From NCBI GenBank assembly GCA_024640205.1, contig JAHEFL010000122.1:1-6147 (forward strand): DNA of 6,147 nucleotides, read 5' to 3'. Positions 1-5,651 of this stretch are shown piece by piece (position 1 is the stretch's first letter; every line of letters starts with the position of its first letter). Below the pieces are notes generated by a model, which did not search any database, was not told the DNA's origin, and worked only from the letters and a program-made list of their open reading frames with translations. The DNA is from Flavobacteriales bacterium (GTDB lineage Bacteria > Bacteroidota > Bacteroidia > Flavobacteriales_F > PHOS-HE28). Both the position numbers and the translations under genes were made by a program.

Positions 1-706
1 GGGCCATCCAAGCGTTCAGCGCGATCCACCACACGCGGTGCGCAACGGGAACCCGGTCCGTGGGTTGTACCACGGTACGAAGTGGGTCCCATCCTTCCTT
101 CCCGAAAAGGACAAGAGCGGCCCATGTCAGATAGAAAATGATGGCACAGCCGAGGAGGGGCACGATGTATTCGCGCCACTGAAAAGGCCTTATGACAGAG
201 ACCGAAGCCCATACGACCACCACCAGGAACGCGTAGGGCAGGTAGAACATGGCAGCGATCCCCAACAACACGCCGGCATCGAACAGGGCTCCCATGGCCC
301 GTCCCATGTTGGCGATCGAGAGCGTTCGGTCCAGGGCAAGGATCACCATGGGCATACCGAACATGGCCGCACCCGATCCCATGGGGTCCAACGGACCTCC
401 ACGACCAAGAACGGCCAACAACAATGGAAAAAGGAGGGCCGGCAAGTGATTACGCCGACCCAGCAGCTCGGCATTGTTCGAGAAACCGGCCAACTGGATC
501 GCGATGATGGCGGTGAGTACCATGCCGACCACGCCAGGTAACCAGGAAGCCAGTCCAAGGAACTGCTGGACAAGGATGGTCAATGGCATGGCCGCGGATG
601 AAGGCGAATGGACCGTAGCAATGGATCTTCCGAACACGGTCACCGCTAAAAGCGGAACTCCCATGAGAACGGCAGGGCGATTGCTGCGAAAGAGTGCGGC
701 GAGCAT
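1..706 (-). CDS. DUF6427-type multi-pass membrane protein, 5' part (C-terminus beyond window edge)
   Basis: An open frame of 235 codons reads from ATG at 706 to the window edge without a stop; a TAA lies nine codons upstream of that ATG. The product is very hydrophobic, with likely membrane segments near residues 12-30, 57-75, 87-101, 110-126, 140-170 and 181-202. It opens MLAALFRSNRPAVL, and near 142-180 it carries an FDAG..LGIA..FYLPYAF stretch followed by RPFQWREY. From memory this short-helix start and the FxAG...FYxP...RxFxWRE block are typical of DUF6427, a Bacteroidota membrane family of about 300 residues with no known function, so perhaps a quarter is missing here. TTG at 715 is an alternative start, but ATG 706 gives the usual N-terminus. 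No Shine-Dalgarno is visible. It is divergent from the small membrane gene at 807. Membrane location is firm; the role is unknown. Confidence 0.82.
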   Translation of the reverse strand, partial: MLAALFRSNRPAVLMGVPLLAVTVFGRSIATVHSPSSAAMPLTILVQQFLGLASWLPGVVGMVLTAIIAIQLAGFSNNAELLGRRNHLPALLFPLLLAVLGRGGPLDPMGSGAAMFGMPMVILALDRTLSIANMGRAMGALFDAGVLLGIAAMFYLPYAFLVVVVWASVSVIRPFQWREYIVPLLGCAIIFYLTWAALVLFGKEGWDPLRTVVQPTDRVPVAHRVWWIALNAWMA

Positions 707-776
707 GAAGCGCAAAAGGAAGTGACGAGTTTACGGTTTCCGCAGCCCGTGCCGGGAATGAATTGACAGTGCGCCT

Positions 777-784
777 TACATTTG
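777..784 (+). promoter_or_regulatory. Bacteroidota-type -7 promoter box (TAnnTTTG)
   Basis: The bases TACATTTG match the Bacteroidota -7 consensus TAnnTTTG exactly. The box lies 22 bases upstream of the ATG at 807, which would put a transcript start near 790 and leave a leader of under 20 bases. A TTG occurs at 763-765, but the gap to the box is only 11 bases, where about 19 is expected, so no good -33 element is present. It would drive the small membrane gene. The motif match is seen; promoter activity is inferred. Confidence 0.45.
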
Positions 785-806
785 ACGCCTAACCTGCCCC
801 CTGGTC

Positions 807-986
807 ATGCAGAAGATCTTCTTTTCCATTGGTGATCTCCTTGAGAACACCTTCCAGATCCTGGTCGCATTGGGCTGGCTTCCGGTCATTGGTTTTTCGG
901 CGATCATGTTCCTGGGGTTCCTCTATTGGTTGAGGCTACAGGGCCGATACAACCGACAGGCCCGGCAGAACGGGACCCTTGCCTGA
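807..986 (+). CDS. small single-span membrane protein, DUF6341-like (59 aa)
   Basis: A 60-codon ORF (ATG 807, TGA 984-986) fills the space between the DUF6427-type gene and purD. The product starts MQKIFFSIGDLLENTF, has one hydrophobic segment at about residues 18-42 (ILVALGWLPVIGFSAIMFLG then FLYWL), and ends in a tail carrying R43, R47, R50 and R53, which predicts a cytoplasmic C-terminus. From memory, flavobacterial genomes carry a DUF6341 protein of about 70 residues beside DUF6427 and purD. It has the same plan: an FF..I.DL.EN-like start, one helix ending in YWL/YWM, and a polar tail. This one is shorter and lacks the acidic tail I recall, so the family call is tentative. An exact -7 box lies upstream and no Shine-Dalgarno is visible. 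It runs tail to tail with purD. Its function is unknown; a partnership with the DUF6427 protein is inferred from proximity only. Confidence 0.72.
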   Translation: MQKIFFSIGDLLENTFQILVALGWLPVIGFSAIMFLGFLYWLRLQGRYNRQARQNGTLA

Positions 987-994
987 GGCAGGGT
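975..994. terminator. hairpin between convergent gene ends (possible bidirectional terminator)
   Basis: ACCCT (975-979) and GCC (981-983) pair with GGC (987-989) and AGGGT (990-994). This gives an 8-bp G+C-rich stem with one bulged T at 980 and a 3-base loop. The loop is exactly the TGA stop codon of the small membrane gene, and purD ends at 999 from the other side. Neither strand has a T-tract after the stem, so it is not a classical intrinsic terminator. It could act as a transcript-end barrier for both genes. The stem is seen; termination is inferred. Confidence 0.4.
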
Positions 995-998
995 TGCG

Positions 999-2315
999 TC
1001 ACACCTTCTGAACGGAACCGCTTTTCGGACCCGGCGTCCTGACGAGGTCGTGCCCTATGTCGCTCCGCATGTATTTCCCTTCATAAGCGATCGGACCGGC
1101 GCTTCGGTACGCGGAGGCGATCGCTTGTTCCAGGTCCTTGCCAAAGGCTGTGACCGACAGGACGCGTCCGCCGTTGGTTACGAGCTGATCCTTCTTCAGC
1201 GCCGTACCTGCATGGAACACGTAGGCATCACGCACCAGTTCCAAACCGCCGATCGGTTCCCCTTTCCCGGTCCTACCTGGATAACCTTCGGATGCAAGCA
1301 CGATCGTCACAGCGGTACGATCGTCCACATCAATGTGGCATTCACTTAAGGTGCCCGTGGCAATGCCTTCGAACAGATCAAGCAGATCGCTGCGTAAGCG
1401 GGGCAGGATCGCCTGTGTTTCGGGGTCGCCCAAGCGTACGTTGAATTCGATCACGTACGGTTCATTGTTCACGTTCATCAGCCCTATGAACAGAAAGCCG
1501 CTATACCGGATGCCATCCTTGCGCAAACCTCGGATCGTGGGGGCCATGACCCGGTCGTGCACCTTCTGCATGAAATCCTTGTCGGCGAACGGGGCCGGTG
1601 AAACCGCCCCCATTCCACCCGTGTTAGGTCCGGTATCCCCAGCGCCGATCCGCTTATAGTCCTTGGCAGCAGGAAGCACCTTGAAGGATGTCCCATCCGT
1701 GATCAGGAAGGCGCTCAACTCGAGACCGTTCAGGAACTGTTCGATCACCACCCGCTCCCCGGCGGCCCCGAAGCTCTTGCCTTCCAACATGTCCTTCACA
1801 ACGGAGGATGCTTCGCGGATATCGCTCGTGATGGTGACCCCTTTCCCGCCTGCAAGCCCATCGGCCTTGATCACGTAGGGTGGGGTCATCACCTTCAAAT
1901 GCTCCAGCGCTTCCTTCACCTGACCCTTTTCGAAGCTTCGATGTGCAGCGGTGGGAATGTTATGACGGAACATGAACTCCTTGGCGAAGTCCTTGCTTCC
2001 CTCCAAGCGCGCTCCTTCCTTTCTCGGGCCGATCACGGTCACACGCCCCTCCAATTCAGGATCATCCGCGATCCGATCATGGATGCCCTCCACCAAAGGA
2101 CCCTCCGGCCCCACCACCACGATGCGGATGTTCTTCTCCTTGAGGAAGGAGCGCAACTTCGCGTGATCGTTCAGGTCCAGATCCACGTTCCGTCCGTGGC
2201 GGACCGTCCCTGGATTTCCGGGTGCGATGTACAATTCATCAAGCAGGGAACTCTGCGCGACCTTGAACGCCAAGGCATGTTCCCTGCCACCACCGCCTAT
2301 CAACAATACGTTCAT
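999..2315 (-). CDS. purD: phosphoribosylamine--glycine ligase (GARS)
   Basis: This cytosolic enzyme joins 5-phosphoribosylamine and glycine using ATP to make GAR, the second step of de novo purine synthesis. The 438-residue product is close to the family length of about 430 and looks intact. Seen motifs are the N-terminal loop GGGGREHAL (residues 7-15), the ATP-grasp segment KADGLAGGKGV (150-160), NTGGMGA (231-237), and the metal/ATP-binding block EFNVRLGDPETQ (290-301). The frame stays open to an upstream ATG at 2348, but ATG 2315 is preferred: it begins directly with MNVLLIGGGGREH as in the family and has AAGGA 7 bases upstream. That ribosome binding site lies in a perfect hairpin (2324-2343), a possible translational control. 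The gene lies 124 bases downstream of a same-strand thioredoxin-like gene and converges with the small membrane gene, 12 bases apart. No purine riboswitch was recognised. It is a monofunctional GARS, with no fused AIRS or GART domain. Confidence 0.97.
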   Translation of the reverse strand: MNVLLIGGGGREHALAFKVAQSSLLDELYIAPGNPGTVRHGRNVDLDLNDHAKLRSFLKEKNIRIVVVGPEGPLVEGIHDRIADDPELEGRVTVIGPRKEGARLEGSKDFAKEFMFRHNIPTAAHRSFEKGQVKEALEHLKVMTPPYVIKADGLAGGKGVTITSDIREASSVVKDMLEGKSFGAAGERVVIEQFLNGLELSAFLITDGTSFKVLPAAKDYKRIGAGDTGPNTGGMGAVSPAPFADKDFMQKVHDRVMAPTIRGLRKDGIRYSGFLFIGLMNVNNEPYVIEFNVRLGDPETQAILPRLRSDLLDLFEGIATGTLSECHIDVDDRTAVTIVLASEGYPGRTGKGEPIGGLELVRDAYVFHAGTALKKDQLVTNGGRVLSVTAFGKDLEQAIASAYRSAGPIAYEGKYMRSDIGHDLVRTPGPKSGSVQKV

Positions 2316-2322
2316 GCCGGAT

Positions 2323-2343
2323 TCCTTTCCCACAAAGGAAAGG
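2323..2343 (-). promoter_or_regulatory. purD ribosome binding site within a perfect hairpin
   Basis: On the minus strand AAGGA (2327-2323) sits 7 bases before the ATG at 2315, the clearest Shine-Dalgarno in the window, and it decides the purD start. It overlaps the 3' arm of an inverted repeat: CCTTTCC (2343-2337), loop TTTGTG, GGAAAGG (2330-2324). The stem is seven perfect pairs, extendable by GGA/TCC across a two-base bulge. If transcribed, it would hide most of the Shine-Dalgarno. No T-tract follows, so a terminator for the upstream gene is less likely. The repeat is seen; a control role is inferred. Confidence 0.5.
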
Positions 2344-2439
2344 TCCATGCACCCCTACCCGAAAAGTTTTTTCCAACAACCAGGAACCCCGGGGAGTACC
2401 CGTGTCCAACCCACTTGTTTTCAGCGACCGAATGGTACC

Positions 2440-3069
2440 TCAGTGATCGTGAACACGTTTGATGCTGCAACCAATGTTGCGCGTCGTACTGGGATCGATC
2501 GTCGATCCACTGGCCAATGCACTGATCGCATTCTTCAACCAGGGCTCCTTCACTTCAGCAGCCTTGGCCACATTATCATCGATCGCTCCTTTGTAAACGA
2601 GCTTCAGGTCCTTGTTGAAAAGAAATACGTGCGGTGTTGTTCGCGCACCAAAGGCATCAGCCACCACATGCTTTTGATCATACAGATAATAACCTGCCAA
2701 GCCTTGCGCTTTGTACCGTTCCTGCATATCGCCGAAACCATCCCCTTTCTCTCTCTTGGCTTCATTGCTGTTGAGGAACGCCACGTTCACTCCCATCCTC
2801 TGGCTGTACGCAACGAGTTCAGGGTACCTTCCTTCCCAGCCATCGCTACCGTCGGAGCCCACTACGAAAGGACAGGTATTGCATGAGAAAATGACGAGAA
2901 GCCCCTTCTGCCCCACCACGTCCTTCAATGCTATCTCCTTCCCTGAAACGTCTTTCATCCGGTGATCACCAACAGGGAGGGAGGACCCAATGGATATGTC
3001 TGGGATCGGGTCATGGGTAAGGTTGGCCATCAAACCCATTGCGATCAATGCGGTGATCTTCATCATCAT
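2440..3069 (-). CDS. thioredoxin-fold / peroxiredoxin-like protein, probably exported
   Basis: The 209-residue product (counted from ATG 3069) begins with a short hydrophobic stretch, ITALIAMGLMANLT, after a lysine, consistent with a signal peptide. A redoxin domain follows, with GLLVIFSCNTCPFVV around residues 56-70 containing the C63-x-x-C66 active site, and TTPHVF (144-149) with the cis-proline. A GAIDDN block (161-166) and a near-terminal IGCSIK (199-204) with a third cysteine follow. This CNTCP...TPHVF...GAIDDN...GC.IKW/R layout matches the AhpC/TSA-related PRX-like thioredoxin family proteins common in Bacteroidota. The biochemical substrate is unknown; a thiol-disulfide or peroxide-reducing role in the envelope is inferred. 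Three ATG codons in a row (3069, 3066, 3063) leave the exact start open; all give nearly the same protein. The frame stays open upstream, but that extension is unlike a protein start. It is divergent from the TSUP gene, with 105 bases between starts, and upstream of purD. Confidence 0.88.
   Translation of the reverse strand: MMMKITALIAMGLMANLTHDPIPDISIGSSLPVGDHRMKDVSGKEIALKDVVGQKGLLVIFSCNTCPFVVGSDGSDGWEGRYPELVAYSQRMGVNVAFLNSNEAKREKGDGFGDMQERYKAQGLAGYYLYDQKHVVADAFGARTTPHVFLFNKDLKLVYKGAIDDNVAKAAEVKEPWLKNAISALASGSTIDPSTTRNIGCSIKRVHDH
2492..2508. repeat. perfect inverted repeat inside the 3' end of the thioredoxin-like gene
   Basis: GGATCGA (2492-2498) and TCGATCC (2502-2508) are perfect complements separated by TCG. 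The repeat holds three GATC sites, one inside a CGATCG. It lies in coding sequence for the STIDPST part of the protein, about 50 bases before the stop. It could be a chance result of the window's high GATC content, a transcript-end stem, or a DNA-binding site. Only the symmetry is seen. Confidence 0.4.
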
Positions 3070-3174
3070 TTTCCGTGTATTGGATCCATAAAGTTCGCAC
3101 CAAGGTAGCAACGCAAACGGGGATGAACACGATCTTGCACCCACATGTTAGAGCGTATCCACCATTCCTGAACG

Positions 3175-3936
3175 ATGCATGACATTCTGATCATTCTGGT
3201 CGCCCTCGGCGCCTCGCTTCTCACCCTTATCAGTGGTTTCGGTCTTGGCACACTGCTCTTGCCAGCGTTCGCTTTGTTCTTTCCATTGGAACTGGCAGTT
3301 GCCATGACGGCGGTGGTACACCTGTTGAACAACCTCTTCAAGTTCGGCATCCTTTGGCGCGAGGCGGACAGAGGTGTTGTACTGCGCTTCGGGGTCGCCG
3401 GCATCGTTGGAGCATTCCTTGGGGCACGATTACTGATGCAACTCGAAGAACTTCCATACGTGTATCCCGGGATACGGGAGCCTGTGAGTGCGACCAGATT
3501 GGTGATCGGCCTCCTGATGATGGTGTTCGCCTTTTTGGAGCTGTATCCGAAAGCCAAGCGCTGGTCACTTTCTCCCCAATGGTTGATACCAGGAGGTGCG
3601 ATCAGTGGCTTTTTCGGAGGCCTGAGCGGGCATCAAGGGGCACTGCGCAGCATCTTTTTGCTGCGCAGCGGACTGAGCAAGGAGAGCTTCATCGCGACGG
3701 GCGTCGCCATCGCCGTCCTTGTCGACATGACCCGGTTGCCGGTGTATCTGCGCCGCATGCCCGATGGATTGCTGTCGGACCAATGGCTGCTTCTCACGCT
3801 CTCCACACTAGCCGCCTTCCTTGGTGCCTGGCTGGGGAAGCGATTGATCCCGAAGATCACCTTCCGGGCGGTACAGGTGCTGGTCGGCGTTATGTTGCTG
3901 TTGATCGCGGGCGGGTTGCTCGCCGGTGCGATCTAG
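3175..3936 (+). CDS. TSUP family membrane transporter (sulfite exporter TauE/SafE type)
   Basis: The 253-residue product is a polytopic inner-membrane protein with about eight hydrophobic segments, near residues 4-20, 23-48, 69-88, 106-122, 136-155, 172-190, 203-221 and 230-252. It shows the TSUP two-repeat plan: an N-terminal SGFGLGTLLLPAF glycine-rich segment (20-32) and a second repeat segment, GGLSGHQGALR (148-158), in the matching place. TSUP proteins move sulfur oxyanions or small organosulfur and carboxylate anions; the substrate cannot be read from sequence. The length fits the family. ATG 3175 is the first in-frame start and places a hydrophobic helix at the N-terminus; no Shine-Dalgarno is visible, and an out-of-frame ATG lies at 3179. 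It diverges from the thioredoxin-like gene, and a hairpin with T-rich tail directly follows the stop. A link between redox and sulfur functions is only suggested by adjacency. Confidence 0.9.
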   Translation: MHDILIILVALGASLLTLISGFGLGTLLLPAFALFFPLELAVAMTAVVHLLNNLFKFGILWREADRGVVLRFGVAGIVGAFLGARLLMQLEELPYVYPGIREPVSATRLVIGLLMMVFAFLELYPKAKRWSLSPQWLIPGGAISGFFGGLSGHQGALRSIFLLRSGLSKESFIATGVAIAVLVDMTRLPVYLRRMPDGLLSDQWLLLTLSTLAAFLGAWLGKRLIPKITFRAVQVLVGVMLLLIAGGLLAGAI

Positions 3937-3938
3937 GG

Positions 3939-3966
3939 ACGCGAACTACTTGTCGCGTTTCGTTTC
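3939..3966 (+). terminator. intrinsic-like terminator after the TSUP gene, overlapping the methyltransferase end
   Basis: ACGCGA (3939-3944) pairs perfectly with TCGCGT (3953-3958) around an 8-base loop; two further G-T wobbles are possible outside. The plus strand then reads TTCGTTTC, moderately T-rich. It starts three bases after the TSUP stop at 3936, which fits termination of that transcript. It also covers the stop codon of the opposing methyltransferase gene at 3946. On the minus strand the stem is followed by CCC, so it should favour the plus direction. The stem is short and the T-run broken. Confidence 0.5.
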
Positions 3967-4752
3967 GAGCAGGAAGACGATCTGCCCGGGTCGGGCCCCT
4001 ATGATGCGCAAGCAACGTCCCATACCGAACCATATGGATGGTGGGAACAAAGCCTGTTTCAAACCCAGGACAAGGCTGATGCCCTGGGCCATAACGCGGC
4101 CCATGTGCCCTTTGGCGTGGAATAGCGGCTGTGCGTAGTACACATAATGGTCCAGCTCGGACTGATCCTTCACCGACATCCCGCTCTCCTCGGCCCAGCT
4201 TGCCACAAGGGCACGATCGCAGACCCATTTGTGATTCTCATCCGGGCGGCGCTCGTTGATCGGAAGCAATCCGCAGATCACTCCACCTTTTGCCAGGTTC
4301 ATGGACATCCGTCGCAGCAATCCAACCGGATCATCGAGGTGTTCGAGGACATGGCTCAAAAGGATCACATCGTATTTGCGATCGACACCCAGCACAGGAT
4401 GGGAATCCCATTGGGACACATCCAGCACCCCGATGTTGGAGACGTCATGCCCGCAACCGGAAAGCATGCGGCGCACAGCTTCCACATTCACCGGGTCGAC
4501 CTCAAGCCCGGCGATCCTGCAGGAAGTATGGCATGCGCGGAGAAAGGTGCCCGTACCGAAACCATGGTCCAATACGGAGAGGTCTTTCAGTGCACGATCG
4601 TTCCGTTCCAACAACAGGCGGGCTGCCTTCACCTTGGCGGACCGCATGTACGCGAAATGATAGAGCGCGGATTGCCTACCCCGGTAAACCGAATAGAATT
4701 TCTCCTGATCACGGACGGGCAACTTCTCGTTCTGTTCCATCGCGTCCTTCAT
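3946..4752 (-). CDS. class I SAM-dependent methyltransferase
   Basis: The 268-residue product carries the Rossmann-type methyltransferase motifs. Motif I is LDHGFGTG (61-68), the acidic residue after the second strand is in LEVDP (83-87), and the motif IV/post region SHVLEHLDDP (133-142) is typical of Methyltransf_11/23 proteins. The C-terminal part has a hydrophobic stretch around 220-245 that may associate with the membrane. The methyl acceptor is not readable; beside a glycosyltransferase, a sugar or surface-glycan substrate is the natural inference. ATG 4752 is chosen because it overlaps the TGA of the upstream glycosyltransferase as ATGA, a common coupling arrangement. A TTG at 4776 would extend the protein by eight residues, and ATG 4740 would shorten it. 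Its 3' end faces the TSUP gene with only nine bases between stops. Confidence 0.88.
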   Translation of the reverse strand: MKDAMEQNEKLPVRDQEKFYSVYRGRQSALYHFAYMRSAKVKAARLLLERNDRALKDLSVLDHGFGTGTFLRACHTSCRIAGLEVDPVNVEAVRRMLSGCGHDVSNIGVLDVSQWDSHPVLGVDRKYDVILLSHVLEHLDDPVGLLRRMSMNLAKGGVICGLLPINERRPDENHKWVCDRALVASWAEESGMSVKDQSELDHYVYYAQPLFHAKGHMGRVMAQGISLVLGLKQALFPPSIWFGMGRCLRIIGARPGQIVFLLETKRDK

Positions 4753-5624
4753 TGACCGAACATGTGGCCCTTCCAATAAAAAGTGGGATCGCTCACATGG
4801 ATCACTTTTCGTTGCGGCGAAACCCCATCCTCACTCGAGGGTAGGGGTCGGTACAGGGCATATTCGAAGGGCACCTGCCGGTAATATCCATCCATGAACT
4901 TCCTGAAGTATTCCGATGCGCGCACGAACGGAGTGCTCAGATGGTCGAGCAACCCCAGATCACCGACCACGCGTTCCATTTCGGCCTTGGCCCTGGGACT
5001 GGTTCCCAGATTATCCCCCGTATCGGTGAAGGTGGAAAGGAATCCATCGATCCTCGCGATATGCGCTCCGTTCTCCAACAAGCGCTTCAACCAAGCCCAG
5101 TCACCCATCGCCTTCCACTCGGGATCGAACATTACAGCGCCTGGGCCTTTCACGAGCCTGCTGCTAAAGAACATGGAACTGCTATGCACTGGTAGGCGAC
5201 CACGACGCAAGATCCCGGAAGAGGGAACGACCGCCTTGCGATGGCACATGTAGCCGCCTTCCACATCGACTACGACCGTGTGGCCCACAGCAATGTCCAC
5301 ATCGGGGTGAGCGACAAAAAAGTCGCGCACCTTGACCAGCGCCCCAGGCAGGTATTGTTCATCACAGTTCAACCAGGAGAATACATCACCACTACCCTTG
5401 ATGAGCCCCCGGTTGATGGCATCATACATGCCGGCATCCTTTTCGGCCACGCCAAGAATGTCCGGTCTCGTAGCGAGCCATTCCCGGGTCCCATCAGTGG
5501 AGCCTCCGTCCTGGATGATGTGTTCCACCTCGATATCATCCGTGCGTTGATCAGCCACGGAAGCAGCATTGAGCTTGAGATACGACAACTGCCCGAAACT
5601 GGGAGTGACGACGGTGAATTTCAT
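4749..5624 (-). CDS. family 2 glycosyltransferase (GT-A fold)
   Basis: The 291-residue product begins MKFTVVTPSFGQLSYL, the usual GT2 N-terminal strand. It then shows DGGSTDGT (39-46), EKDAGMYDAINRG (61-73), and GDVFSWLNCDEQYLPGAL (79-96). The last block holds the DxD-equivalent as CDE at 87-89, where many relatives have SDD. FDPEWKAMGDWAWLKRL (166-182) includes D175, in the position of the usual catalytic acidic residue. No transmembrane segment is evident, so it is probably a cytosolic or membrane-peripheral enzyme that transfers a sugar from a nucleotide donor during glycan assembly. Donor and acceptor are unknown. ATG 5624 gives the canonical start with no good Shine-Dalgarno near it. The gene begins 27 bases after the carboxylase stop and overlaps the methyltransferase start by four bases. 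A shared transcript is likely, with the carboxylase an unrelated leading gene. Confidence 0.92.
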   Translation of the reverse strand: MKFTVVTPSFGQLSYLKLNAASVADQRTDDIEVEHIIQDGGSTDGTREWLATRPDILGVAEKDAGMYDAINRGLIKGSGDVFSWLNCDEQYLPGALVKVRDFFVAHPDVDIAVGHTVVVDVEGGYMCHRKAVVPSSGILRRGRLPVHSSSMFFSSRLVKGPGAVMFDPEWKAMGDWAWLKRLLENGAHIARIDGFLSTFTDTGDNLGTSPRAKAEMERVVGDLGLLDHLSTPFVRASEYFRKFMDGYYRQVPFEYALYRPLPSSEDGVSPQRKVIHVSDPTFYWKGHMFGQ

Positions 5625-5634
5625 GAACGGACCA

Positions 5635-5647
5635 AGCGGACACCGCT
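5635..5647 (-). other. small stem-loop in the carboxylase-glycosyltransferase gap
   Basis: AGCGG (5647-5643 on the minus strand) pairs with CCGCT (5639-5635) around a TGT loop, half of the 27-base gap. A purine-rich GAGGAG (5651-5646) just 5' of it is too far from the ATG at 5624 to be an ordinary ribosome binding site. Folding the stem would bring its GAGG part to about ten bases from the start, though the stem also consumes its last two bases. The stem is short with no T-tract, so termination is unlikely. A role is speculative. Confidence 0.3.
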
Positions 5648-5651
5648 CCTC

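Noticed and set aside
343..573. 76-codon minus-strand open frame inside the DUF6427-type gene
   Set aside because: It is the wrong frame; the true frame runs continuously from 706 to the window edge and gives a coherent membrane protein.
2316..2348. Upstream ATG that would extend purD by 11 residues
   Set aside because: The extension is not a family feature and passes through the hairpin; ATG 2315 has a well-placed AAGGA and the canonical MNVLLIGGGGREH start.
2387..2394. CCCCGGGG palindrome in the gap between the thioredoxin-like gene and purD
   Set aside because: There is no loop between the arms, so no hairpin can form around it, and eight symmetric bases are expected by chance in G+C-rich DNA.
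1899..2462. 187-codon open frame on the plus strand opposite purD
   Set aside because: It is antisense to a clear, motif-rich purD and its translation shows no family features; it is a by-product of G+C-rich codon use. The same applies to plus-strand frames at 38-541, 1050-1349, 1333-1659, 2227-2886, 4147-4755, 4290-4844 and 5241-5735.
3070..3174. Possible promoters in the divergent gap (TACCTTGG on the minus strand at 3107-3100; TTG plus TATCC on the plus strand)
   Set aside because: The minus-strand box is one base off consensus and lacks a TTTG at proper spacing; the plus-strand match keeps only TA of the -7 box. Both are too weak to list.
3066..3557. 163-codon minus-strand open frame covering the divergent gap and the TSUP 5' half
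   Set aside because: It is antisense to TSUP, its product is basic and low in domain character, and it would overlap the start of the thioredoxin-like gene.
3354..4004. 216-codon plus-strand open frame overlapping the TSUP gene
   Set aside because: It is arginine-rich, shifted-frame sequence without domain signs, while the 3175-3936 frame gives a textbook membrane protein.
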